Assembly: GCF_031885415.1 (NCBI RefSeq)
Contig: NZ_CP116871.1
Span: 1,364,001-1,428,000, forward strand
Origin: Microbacterium forte
GTDB lineage: Bacteria; Actinomycetota; Actinomycetes; Actinomycetales; Microbacteriaceae
Length of the DNA stretch: 64,000 bases
Reading direction: 5' to 3'
The notes under the pieces are model-generated. The model did no database searches. It was not told the origin of the DNA and saw nothing but the letters and a program-made list of their open reading frames with translations. The translations under genes and the position numbers were made by a program. Shown piece by piece: positions 25,084-32,865 of this stretch. Positions within the stretch are counted from its first letter, which is position 1. Each line of letters starts with the position of its first letter.

Positions 25084-26264
25084 TGTCGCTGTTCGCCCCG
25101 TCCGGTGCCGTCGCACCGACATCCGTTCGTTCGCCCTCCGCATCGACGGCGAAGAAGCGCGCGCGGTTCCACACTCTCGTGGTCGACGAGGTGAGGCCGC
25201 TCACCGAGGACTCGGTCGAGGTGTCCTTCACGGTTCCCGCCGAGCTCGCCGACGACTACGACCACCTGCCGGGCCAGTACGTGGCGCTGCGCACCACCCT
25301 CGACGGCACCGAGGTGCGCCGATCGTATTCGCTGTGCCGCGCGCCCGAGCATCGCACGGCCGAGCAGATCGCGGCGGGCACGCCCACCCGGCTGAGTGTC
25401 GCGGTGAAGCGCGACGAGGGCGGCCTCTTCTCCACGTGGGCCCAGACCGGGTTGCACGCCGGGTTCGAGATCGACGTGATGAGTCCGCAGGGCACATTCA
25501 CCTCGGGGCTCGACGATCTCGATCATCGCCACGTCGTCGGCATCGCCGCGGGCTCGGGCATCACCCCGCTGATGGCGCTCGCGCACACCGTGCTGACGCG
25601 CTCGGACTCGTCGCGCTTCACACTGCTCTACACGAACCGGTCGACACTCGACGTGATGTTCCTCGAGGACCTCGCCGACCTCAAGGACCGGTATCCGACG
25701 CGAGTGACGCTGCACCATGTGCTGTCCCGTGAGCAGCGCACGGCTCCCGTGCTGTCGGGGCGTATCGACGAGGAGAAGCTGCGCACCATCCTGAGGATGC
25801 TCATCGACCCGAGCGACGTCGACGAGTGGTTCCTCTGCGGTCCTCTCTCGCTCGTCGACCTGTGCCGTGAGGTGCTCGCCGACGTCGGCGTGCCGCGGGA
25901 GCACATCCGGTTCGAGCTCTTCACCACCGGCGACGAACCTGTGCGCGCCGCGCGCCCGGTCGAGGTGCGGGCGGGCGCGAAGACGATACGCATCGAGGTG
26001 AACCTCGACGGCGTCTCGTCGACCGTCGAGAGCCCCGTCGACGCGCACGAGTCGGTGCTGAACGCGGCTCTGCGGGTGCGGCCGGACGCCCCGTTCGCGT
26101 GCGCCGGCGGCGTGTGCGGCACGTGCCGCGCCAGGGTCATCGAGGGCAGCGTGACGATGACGGAGAACTATGCGCTCGAGCCCGACGAGCTGGACCGCGG
26201 CTATGTGCTGACCTGCCAGTCCCACCCGACGAGCGACCGCGTCGTGGTCGACTACGACGTCTGA
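25083..26264 (+). CDS. paaE: Phenylacetyl-CoA epoxidase reductase PaaE
   Basis: 393 aa. An FAD/NAD(P)H reductase module (FAD motif RRSYSLCRAP; NAD motif GIAAGSGITPLMAL; later WFLCGP) precedes a plant-type [2Fe-2S] ferredoxin domain with C340, C345, C348 and C378. It passes electrons from NADPH to the di-iron centre of PaaA. About 30 residues of low-complexity sequence precede the reductase domain. Last of paaABCDE; paaG follows after 10 bp. Confidence 0.95.
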   Translation: MSLFAPSGAVAPTSVRSPSASTAKKRARFHTLVVDEVRPLTEDSVEVSFTVPAELADDYDHLPGQYVALRTTLDGTEVRRSYSLCRAPEHRTAEQIAAGTPTRLSVAVKRDEGGLFSTWAQTGLHAGFEIDVMSPQGTFTSGLDDLDHRHVVGIAAGSGITPLMALAHTVLTRSDSSRFTLLYTNRSTLDVMFLEDLADLKDRYPTRVTLHHVLSREQRTAPVLSGRIDEEKLRTILRMLIDPSDVDEWFLCGPLSLVDLCREVLADVGVPREHIRFELFTTGDEPVRAARPVEVRAGAKTIRIEVNLDGVSSTVESPVDAHESVLNAALRVRPDAPFACAGGVCGTCRARVIEGSVTMTENYALEPDELDRGYVLTCQSHPTSDRVVVDYDV

Positions 26265-26274
26265 GGAGCATCCG

Positions 26275-27045
26275 ATGATCGATCTCACCATCTCCGACGA
26301 CGTCGCGACGGTCGTGCTGAATGCACCGTCCACGCTGAACTCCCTCGACGAGCAGGCGCTGCGCGATCTCGGCCGTGCATACGACGAGGCCGACGCGGCG
26401 GGAGTGCGCGCACTCGTGCTCCGGGGCGAGGGGCGCGCGTTCTGCGCCGGACGCGACATCTCGGCGGTCGACCCGCGCGACGACGACGTGATGGGCTACC
26501 TCGGCGGGCTCGTGACTCCGCTGCTGCAGCGGATGGCGCGCTTTCCCGCGCCGACGTTCGCGGCCGCCCACGGTGCATGCCTGGGCGTCGGGCTGGGACT
26601 GCTGATCGCCACGGACGTCGTCTACGTCGCGGAGTCGGCGAAGATCGGCTCGCCGTTCGCAGCGCTGGGCGCCACGCTCGACTCGGGCGGACACGCCCTG
26701 TTCGTCGACCGCCTCGGCGCGCACAAGACGCTCGACCTCATCTACACGGGGCGCCTGATGAGCGGCACCGAGGCCGTGGCCTCGGGTCTCTTCTCACGTG
26801 TGCTCCCCGACGACGAGGTCCTCCAGACGACGACGGATGCCGCCGCCACCGCCGCGCGCGGTGCCACCGCCGCGTTCCTCGCGAGCAAGCAGCTCGTCTC
26901 GCGCATCCGCGACGAGAGGCTGGCGCTGTGGGAATCGATCGAGGTCGAGAACACCGCTCAGGCGGCGCTGTGCGACAGCGACGACTACCGCGAGGGCTTC
27001 GCCGCCTTCCAGGAGAAACGGAAGCCTGAGTTCCACGGGCGCTGA
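26275..27045 (+). CDS. paaG: 1,2-epoxyphenylacetyl-CoA isomerase PaaG (crotonase family)
   Basis: 256 aa. Oxyanion-hole segments are GEGRAFCAGRDIS and AAHGACLGVGLGLLIATD. The catalytic-acid region reads LGATLDSGGHALFVDRLG: an Asp-Ser-Gly-Gly is characteristic of PaaG isomerases rather than hydratases. It would convert the ring epoxide to oxepin-CoA, the substrate of PaaZ. It follows paaE by 10 bp and ends the second paa block. A generic enoyl-CoA hydratase is the alternative reading, less likely given the DSGG and the context. Confidence 0.88.
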   Translation: MIDLTISDDVATVVLNAPSTLNSLDEQALRDLGRAYDEADAAGVRALVLRGEGRAFCAGRDISAVDPRDDDVMGYLGGLVTPLLQRMARFPAPTFAAAHGACLGVGLGLLIATDVVYVAESAKIGSPFAALGATLDSGGHALFVDRLGAHKTLDLIYTGRLMSGTEAVASGLFSRVLPDDEVLQTTTDAAATAARGATAAFLASKQLVSRIRDERLALWESIEVENTAQAALCDSDDYREGFAAFQEKRKPEFHGR

Positions 27046-27124
27046 GCTCTCGCTGCTCTACTGCGACGGAGAGGGCGAAGGCAAGGGCTTCGCCGATGTC
27101 GGATGCCGGTGACAGACTGCATCC

Positions 27125-28648
27125 ATGTTGCTCTCGGAGCTCGTCTCCACCGCTGAAGAGGTCACCGCCACCGCATCGCGTCTCGCCAAGGTCGATGCAC
27201 TCTCGCGGTTGCTCGCGCGCGCGGACGCGGACGACGTCCCCGCCCTCGTAGGGCTGCTTCTCGCGACGCCGCGTCAGGGACGCCTGGGTGTGGGCTGGCG
27301 CGGGATCTCCGCCCTCGAGGTGATGCACGCCGACGAGCCGTCCCTGTCGATCGGTGACGTCGACGCGGCGTTCGAAGCGCTGGCCGGCGCTTCGGGCTCG
27401 GGGTCTGCGGCCGCCCGGACAGATCTGCTCTCCGCTCTCGCCGGCCGCGCCACGGCCACCGAATGGGACTTCCTGTCGCGCGCGATGCTCGGCGAGCTGC
27501 GCACCGGTGCGCTCGGCGGCGTGCTGCTCGATGCGATCGCTCGCGCCTCGGATCGCCCTGCGGCATCCGTGCGACGAGCAGCGATGCTGTCCGGCGACCT
27601 GGGTGACACGGCGGTCATCGCCCTCACAGGCACCGCGGCCGAGCTCGACGAGGTCGGCCTCGTGGTCGGCCGTGCCGTGCTGCCGATGCTGGCCTCGACC
27701 GCGGCGACTCCGACTGCGGCTCTCGAGGTCACGGGCAGGGCATCCGTCGAATACAAGCTCGACGGAGCGCGCATCCAGGTGCATCGCCGCGGAGACGACG
27801 TGAGCGTGTACACCCGCAGCCTGGCCGACATCACCCACCGCGTGCCCGAGATCGTCGAGATCGTGCGAGGCCTTCCCGCCCACGACCTGATCCTCGATGG
27901 CGAAACGCTGTCGCTCGATGAGGACGGCGGTCCGCGGCCGTTCCAGGAGACGATGTCACGGTTCGGGGCCGACGTGTCGCGCGAGCTCGTGCTGCGCCCC
28001 TGGTTCTTCGACATCCTGCACATCGACGGACGCGATCTGCTCGACGAACCGCTCTCGATCCGGCTGGCCGAACTCGAGAAGACCGTCGGCGAGTGGCGCA
28101 TGCCGGGGGTCGTCACCGACGACCCGGCTGCTGCCGAGCAGCTGTCACGAGAGGCGCTGGCGGCCGGGCACGAGGGCGTCGTCGTCAAGGGCGTCGATGC
28201 GCCCTATGCGGCGGGCAGGCGCGGCAAGTCCTGGGTCAAGGTCAAGCCCGTGCTCACCTATGACCTCGTCGTGCTCGCAGCCGAGTGGGGCTCGGGTCGA
28301 CGACAGGGGTGGCTGTCGAATCTCCATCTCGGCGCTCTCGATCCGAACGGAGAGTTCGGCGAGCCGGGCGGACTCGTGATGGTCGGAAAGACGTTCAAAG
28401 GTCTGACCGACGAGCTGCTGCGCTGGCAGACCGAGCAGTTCCCGTCGTTCGAGACACGACGCACGCAGTCGACCGTGTTCCTGCGCCCCGAGTTCGTGGT
28501 CGAGATCGCGATCGACGGGGTGCAGCGCTCTCCGCGCTACCCCGGTGGCATCGCGCTGCGCTTCGCACGCGTCAAGGCCTACCGCCCCGACAAGAGCGTC
28601 GCAGACGCCGACACGATCCAGACTCTTCGCGCACTGCAGCGCGGCTGA
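27125..28648 (+). CDS. ATP-dependent DNA ligase (LigB/archaeal-type)
   Basis: 507 aa. An N-terminal DNA-binding domain (about 1-195) precedes the adenylation domain with lysine K211 in EYKLDGARIQ, motif III-like LDGETLSLDEDG, motif IV EGVVVKG and motif V SWVKVKP. A C-terminal OB fold contains KTFKGLTDE. Length fits mycobacterial LigB rather than LigC/LigD. It probably serves a repair or accessory role, since replication uses NAD-dependent LigA. Stands alone 80 bp after paaG, and converges with the phosphoribosyltransferase gene with only 7 bp between the stops. Confidence 0.93.
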   Translation: MLLSELVSTAEEVTATASRLAKVDALSRLLARADADDVPALVGLLLATPRQGRLGVGWRGISALEVMHADEPSLSIGDVDAAFEALAGASGSGSAAARTDLLSALAGRATATEWDFLSRAMLGELRTGALGGVLLDAIARASDRPAASVRRAAMLSGDLGDTAVIALTGTAAELDEVGLVVGRAVLPMLASTAATPTAALEVTGRASVEYKLDGARIQVHRRGDDVSVYTRSLADITHRVPEIVEIVRGLPAHDLILDGETLSLDEDGGPRPFQETMSRFGADVSRELVLRPWFFDILHIDGRDLLDEPLSIRLAELEKTVGEWRMPGVVTDDPAAAEQLSREALAAGHEGVVVKGVDAPYAAGRRGKSWVKVKPVLTYDLVVLAAEWGSGRRQGWLSNLHLGALDPNGEFGEPGGLVMVGKTFKGLTDELLRWQTEQFPSFETRRTQSTVFLRPEFVVEIAIDGVQRSPRYPGGIALRFARVKAYRPDKSVADADTIQTLRALQRG

Positions 28649-28655
28649 GACGAGG

Positions 28656-29165
28656 TCAGGCCGACGGCGCGAGCCCGAGATCCTCTTCACGCACCGTGCC
28701 CTGGAACGACCAGGGGAAGTTGATCCACAGATCGGTGTCCTTCCACGCGTAGTCGGGCTGGATGATGGTCGACGGCTTCGTGTAGATCGTCACCGAGCGC
28801 ACGTCGGCGCCCTTGTCCTTCAGCAGCTGCACCGCGAGCGCGAGCGTCCGGCCCGAGTCGGCGACGTCGTCGACGAGGAGCACGCGACGACCGTCGAGAT
28901 AGGCCATGTCGAGTTCGGGCGGCAGCACCTCCGGGGCATCGAGCACGGTGCCGATGCCGGTGTAGAACTCGACGTTGATCGCGCCGCAGTTCTTGACACC
29001 CAGGCCGTACGCGATGGCGCCGGCGGGAAGCAGACCACCGCGGGCGATGGCCACCACGACCTCGGGCACGAAGCCGCTCTCGAGGATGCTGCGCGCGAGA
29101 TCTCGCGTCGCGGATCCGAAGCCGTCCCAGGTGAGCGTCTCGCGCTCGATCGATGCATCCGTCAT
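28656..29165 (-). CDS. Phosphoribosyltransferase-family protein (Gpt-like)
   Basis: 169 aa, type I PRTase fold. The PRPP loop reads VLLVDDVADSGRTL; an N-terminal VVVAIARGGLLPAG segment is typical of purine/xanthine-type enzymes. The base specificity cannot be told. The ATG at 29165 was chosen; a GTG six codons upstream is also in frame. It is 49 bp downstream of the transglutaminase gene on the same strand, so it may be the last gene of that cassette. Confidence 0.85.
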   Translation of the reverse strand: MTDASIERETLTWDGFGSATRDLARSILESGFVPEVVVAIARGGLLPAGAIAYGLGVKNCGAINVEFYTGIGTVLDAPEVLPPELDMAYLDGRRVLLVDDVADSGRTLALAVQLLKDKGADVRSVTIYTKPSTIIQPDYAWKDTDLWINFPWSFQGTVREEDLGLAPSA

Positions 29166-29213
29166 CGTCTCATTCTTCCCCACTGCCGTGCGTCGTCAGG
29201 CCATGCAGTCGCC

Positions 29214-30059
29214 TCAGCCGAGGCGCGTGATCTCCACCGAGACGAACAGCTCCGACGCGCTGGGTCCGGCATACACCCCGCGGAGCGGAGCCACATCGGC
29301 ATAGTCGCGGCCGTGGCCGACATAGACATGGGATTCGCCGATGTCGACGAGGTTGGTGGGGTCGTATCCGCGCCACTCCCCGGAGTACCACTCCACCCAG
29401 GCGTGCGATTCCCCCGTCACGGCCTGCCCGATCGCGGCCGTCGGGTCGGGGTGCAGGTATCCCGACACATAGCGTGCCGGAATCCCCGCGGCGCGCAGCA
29501 CCCCGAGAGCCACGTGAGCGATGTCCTGGCAGACCCCTGATCGCGCAGGCCAGGCGTCACGAGCCGTCGAGCTCACGCCGGTGACGCCGCTGCGGTACTC
29601 CATCGCCTCCCCGACCGCGCGGCAGATGTCGAGGGCGGTCTCGTCCACTCCGCCGCCCTCCGCTTCGAAGTGCAGGGCGAGATCGCGCATCTCGTCATCC
29701 GGGGCGGTGGCGGGAGTCTGCGCGACGCACTCGGCCAGAGCGAGCGACTGCGGGATCCGGGATTCGAGCTCGTCCCAGTCGATTCCGGCGGTCGCCGTCG
29801 GGAGCGGCCTGACGTCGACCACGCTCGTCGCGGTGACCGAGAGCACCTGATGAGGGGTCAGCAGCTCGAAAGTCGAGACCCGCGTGTCCCAGTAGTCGGA
29901 GTACGAGTGCTGGGTGGCCGTCGGCGAGATGTCGAGCGTCGCCTGCAGCACGAACTGCCCCTCTCGGGAGTGCGGCAGCATGCGCGCCTCGTTGTACGAC
30001 GCCGTCGCCGGCTGCTCGTAGCGGAAGCCGGTGCGATGCACGATCTTGAGGCGGCTCAC
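29214..30059 (-). CDS. Transglutaminase-like cysteine protease family protein
   Basis: 281 aa from a GTG overlapping the alpha-E gene stop (GTGA). An N-terminal bacterial transglutaminase domain (KIVHRTGFRYEQPATASYNEARM) precedes the core with catalytic Cys in ARSGVCQDIAHVAL, His in ESHAWVEWY and Asp in GYDPTNLVDIG. Members with this architecture sit beside alpha-E and circularly permuted ATP-grasp proteins and are predicted to act as peptidases or amidases in a peptide-tagging pathway. No substrate is known for this one. Confidence 0.9.
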   Translation of the reverse strand: MSRLKIVHRTGFRYEQPATASYNEARMLPHSREGQFVLQATLDISPTATQHSYSDYWDTRVSTFELLTPHQVLSVTATSVVDVRPLPTATAGIDWDELESRIPQSLALAECVAQTPATAPDDEMRDLALHFEAEGGGVDETALDICRAVGEAMEYRSGVTGVSSTARDAWPARSGVCQDIAHVALGVLRAAGIPARYVSGYLHPDPTAAIGQAVTGESHAWVEWYSGEWRGYDPTNLVDIGESHVYVGHGRDYADVAPLRGVYAGPSASELFVSVEITRLG

Positions 30060-30982
30060 AGCGCCTCTCCGATCCACACCGGCATCGCGATCGACGGGAA
30101 GTACCGCTCCCTGATCGCGTCACTCGCCACTGACATCCCCACCTGGACCTCCTCCATGCTCTCCGACAGACGATGCACGGTGTCGCCGATCGGTCGGTAC
30201 TCCAGCTCCGACCGCATGCGACCGAGCACGCGATGAGCCCGGTCGGGCACGCCGAATGCGCCGGCCGGATCGATGCCGCGCAGGCATTCCTCGGCCTGCA
30301 GGATGCTCGAGAGCACCGATCGGGGGAACAGGCGGTCGATCAGCAGGAACTCCACTGCCGACGCGCCTGTCGGCACCGCTCGGTGGCTGCGCAGGTGGGC
30401 TTCGTATGCGCCGCAGCTGCGCAGCAGCGTCGTCCAGCTCGGCCCACCGGCCTCGGTCAGCGAGCGCGTCGCCAGCAGACGCGCGGTCATGTCGGCGCGC
30501 TCGATCGACCGGCCGAGAACGAAGAAGTGCCATGCCTCGTCACGGCTCGTCGAGGAGTCGACGACGCCGAAGGCCAGCGCCGAGCGGTCGCGCACCCAGC
30601 GGAAGAACGGATGCGTCTTGTCCGAGGCGATACGACGTGGCATGCGCGCATTCGACTCGTTGAGCGTCTCCCAGAGGTCGGTCGAGATGATCTCCCTGGC
30701 GCGCCGGGCGTTCTCCCTGGCGGATGCGATCGAGTGGGCGATCGACGCCGAGTGCTCGCGGTCGAGCGCGAGAAGCCGCACCACGTCGTCACGACTCAGC
30801 ACGGTGTCGGCATCCGCTGTGGTGCCCATCACCGAGAGCAGCGCACGGCAGGCCGTGTCCTCCTCGACCCACGGGTCTTCGAGCAGCAGCTGCAGGTGCA
30901 CGTCGAGGATGCGCGCGGTGCCATCGGCCCGCTCGACGTAGCGGCCGATCCAGAACAGCGCCTCGGCGATGCGGCTCAGCAT
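30056..30982 (-). CDS. Alpha-E domain protein
   Basis: 308 aa, all-helical alpha-E domain. Starts with the conserved MLSRIAEALFWIGRYVERADGT, and a second similar segment VLGRSIERADMTARLL lies near the centre, giving a repeat-like layout of helical bundles. No enzymatic motif is established for the family. A strong GGAGGAACAGG lies directly before the ATG, inside the end of the upstream ATP-grasp gene. Translationally coupled to both neighbours. Proposed partner of the ATP-grasp ligase, on family context only. Confidence 0.9.
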   Translation of the reverse strand: MLSRIAEALFWIGRYVERADGTARILDVHLQLLLEDPWVEEDTACRALLSVMGTTADADTVLSRDDVVRLLALDREHSASIAHSIASARENARRAREIISTDLWETLNESNARMPRRIASDKTHPFFRWVRDRSALAFGVVDSSTSRDEAWHFFVLGRSIERADMTARLLATRSLTEAGGPSWTTLLRSCGAYEAHLRSHRAVPTGASAVEFLLIDRLFPRSVLSSILQAEECLRGIDPAGAFGVPDRAHRVLGRMRSELEYRPIGDTVHRLSESMEEVQVGMSVASDAIRERYFPSIAMPVWIGEAL

Positions 30983-32661
30983 CCTGTTCCTCCCCGCTGC
31001 TGTTGCTGCTGTTGCTGCTGCTGCTGGTGATGGCGCAGCTCGAGGTCCTCGTCCTGCGGCGATGACAGGAACGGCGGGTGCGGTTCTTCGCGCGCCGGCG
31101 CCACGACGGCGATCGCCCCGGTGGCGAGCGACACCTCGTCCGCCGCCGCATCGGGGTCGCCCTCCACGGTCGTCGTCGGCCCGGTGAACAGCGAAGGGTC
31201 CAGCACCCAGGTGTCCTTCGAGCCGCCACCCTGGCTGGAGTTCACGACGAGCTGTCCCTCGGGCAGAGCGACCCTGGTGAGACCGCCGGGCAGCACCCAG
31301 ATGTCGTGCCCGTCGTTGACGGCGAAGGGACGCAGATCGACGTGCCGCGGGCGGAATCCGTCTTCCACGAGTGTGGGAATGGTCGACAGCTGCACGACCG
31401 GCTGGGCGATCCACCCCCGAGGGTCGGCCCGCAACGACTTGCGCAGAGCCTCCAACGTCTCGCGCGACGCATCGGGCCCGACGACCAGCCCCTTTCCTCC
31501 CGAGCCGTCGACCGGCTTCACCACCAGCTCGTCGAGCCTGTCGAGCACCTCCTCGAGCGCACCCGGATCCTCGAGCCGCCAGGTGTCGACGTTCGGGATC
31601 ACCGGCTCCTCGCCCAGGTAGTAGCGGATCAGGTCGGGGACGTACGTGTAGACCAGCTTGTCGTCGGCCACGCCGTTGCCCACGGCGTTGGCGAGCGTGA
31701 CATTGCCGAGGCGAGCAGCGAGCATCAGCCCGGGGGCGCCCAGCACGGAATCGGGGCGGAAGCTCTGCGGGTCGAGGAACTCGTCGTCGACCCGTCGGTA
31801 GATCACGTCCACCCGCGTGGGGCCGGAGGTGGTGTGCATCCACACCCGCCCGCCCGAGCAGAACAGGTCGCGCCCCTCGACGAGCTCGATGCCCATCATC
31901 CGCGCGAGCAGGGTGTGCTCGTAGTACGCGGAATTGTGCACGCCGGGGGTCAACACCACGACGGTCGGATCATCGACGCCGTCAGGCGCGGCGGCACGCA
32001 GCGCCTGCAGGAGGCGGCTCGGGTAGTCGACGACCGGGCGGACTCTGAGACTGGTGAACAGCTCGGGGAGCGTCTGCGCCATCACGCGGCGATTCGCCAG
32101 CACATAGCTCACACCGCTCGGCACGCGCACGTTGTCTTCGAGCACACGCCAGGCTCCGCGCTCGTCACGGATGACATCGATGCCGGCGACATGGATGCGC
32201 ACCCCGTTCGCCCCGACGATGCCGGCCGCCTGACGGTGGAAGTGAGCGGACGAGCTGATCAGCGACGCGGGGATCACACCGTCCTGCACCGCGAGCTGCG
32301 GACCGTAGACATCGGCGAGGAATGCCTCGAGAGCCCGCACGCGCTGCTTCACCCCCGACTCGACATAGCGCCAGTCATCGGCGGCGACAACGCGCGGAAC
32401 CACATCGAGCGGGAACGGACGCTCCTCCCCGGCGAAATCGAACGTGACTCCCTGTGCGAGATACGAGCTGGCGAGGGCGTCGGTGCGAGCCCTCAGCTCT
32501 GCGTCGTCCATGGCCGCGAGCGCCGGATACATGTCCTGGTAGGGCAGGCGCACGCCCTCGCCGCCGGATGGCGCGTCTGAGGGGAACATCTCGTCCCACG
32601 GTGCGGCGCCTGCTCGGCGCGGCGACCGGCGCGAGGTGTATCCGTCGAACAGTGACTCCAT
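30976..32661 (-). CDS. Circularly permuted ATP-grasp protein with poly-Gln tail
   Basis: 561 aa. Family landmarks: LPYQDMYPALAAMDD near the N terminus, PFPLDVVPRVV, VLEDNVRVPSGVSYVLANR, and the ATP-binding part VVKPVDGSGGKGLVVGP. Such proteins are predicted amide ligases. The C terminus is unusual: after about residue 535 an acidic stretch leads to two His and ten consecutive Gln (codons at 30997-31026), then RGGTGC. First gene of the ATP-grasp/alpha-E/transglutaminase cassette; the stop overlaps the alpha-E start. The ATG at 32661 begins with MESLFDGY, which fits the family start; the frame is open upstream but lacks homology-like features. Confidence 0.9.
   Translation of the reverse strand: MESLFDGYTSRRSPRRAGAAPWDEMFPSDAPSGGEGVRLPYQDMYPALAAMDDAELRARTDALASSYLAQGVTFDFAGEERPFPLDVVPRVVAADDWRYVESGVKQRVRALEAFLADVYGPQLAVQDGVIPASLISSSAHFHRQAAGIVGANGVRIHVAGIDVIRDERGAWRVLEDNVRVPSGVSYVLANRRVMAQTLPELFTSLRVRPVVDYPSRLLQALRAAAPDGVDDPTVVVLTPGVHNSAYYEHTLLARMMGIELVEGRDLFCSGGRVWMHTTSGPTRVDVIYRRVDDEFLDPQSFRPDSVLGAPGLMLAARLGNVTLANAVGNGVADDKLVYTYVPDLIRYYLGEEPVIPNVDTWRLEDPGALEEVLDRLDELVVKPVDGSGGKGLVVGPDASRETLEALRKSLRADPRGWIAQPVVQLSTIPTLVEDGFRPRHVDLRPFAVNDGHDIWVLPGGLTRVALPEGQLVVNSSQGGGSKDTWVLDPSLFTGPTTTVEGDPDAAADEVSLATGAIAVVAPAREEPHPPFLSSPQDEDLELRHHQQQQQQQQQQRGGTGC
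30997..31026 (-). repeat. CAG/CAA trinucleotide run encoding poly-Gln
   Basis: Ten glutamine codons in a row (eight CAG, two CAA in minus-strand sense) at the 3' end of the ATP-grasp gene. On the plus strand it reads as a CTG/TTG run. Interruptions by CAA would make it more stable than a pure repeat. Confidence 0.9.
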
Positions 32662-32748
32662 GACGGCATGTTTCCGCGTCGCGGTTTCGGCGGTGTTACG
32701 CGCGCAAGTCGGCGCCGCGTCGGCCCGGGAGCGATAGGATCTACCTGT

Positions 32749-32853
32749 CCGGCGCTCTCTGACGCCGGTGCCTGAAAAAGAGGCACGAAGCTCCCCACGA
32801 AGACGCGGGGGCGAGACACATACGGAATACGAATGTTCTCCGTCCCTGTCTCG
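32749..32853 (+). promoter_or_regulatory. Structured 5' leader with four consecutive hairpins
   Basis: Before the ThDP-enzyme gene four stems follow one another: CCGGCG/CGCCGG (32749-32768); GTGCCT/AGGCAC (32768-32786); CCCC-CG/CG-GGGG (32793-32810); and a composite stem CGAGACA/TGTCTCG with inner ACGGA/TCCGT (32812-32853). The last stem ends one base before the AAAGG ribosome binding site of the ATG at 32866. A weak -10-like TAGGAT is at 32735-32740. I could not match the whole to a riboswitch class I know. Regulation is an inference from structure. Confidence 0.5.
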
Positions 32854-32865
32854 AAAGGCTTTCGC

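Noticed and set aside
24804..26459. Long minus-strand open frame opposite paaD, paaE and paaG
   Set aside because: It lies antisense to genes with clear catalytic motifs, and its translation shows low-complexity composition and no family signature.
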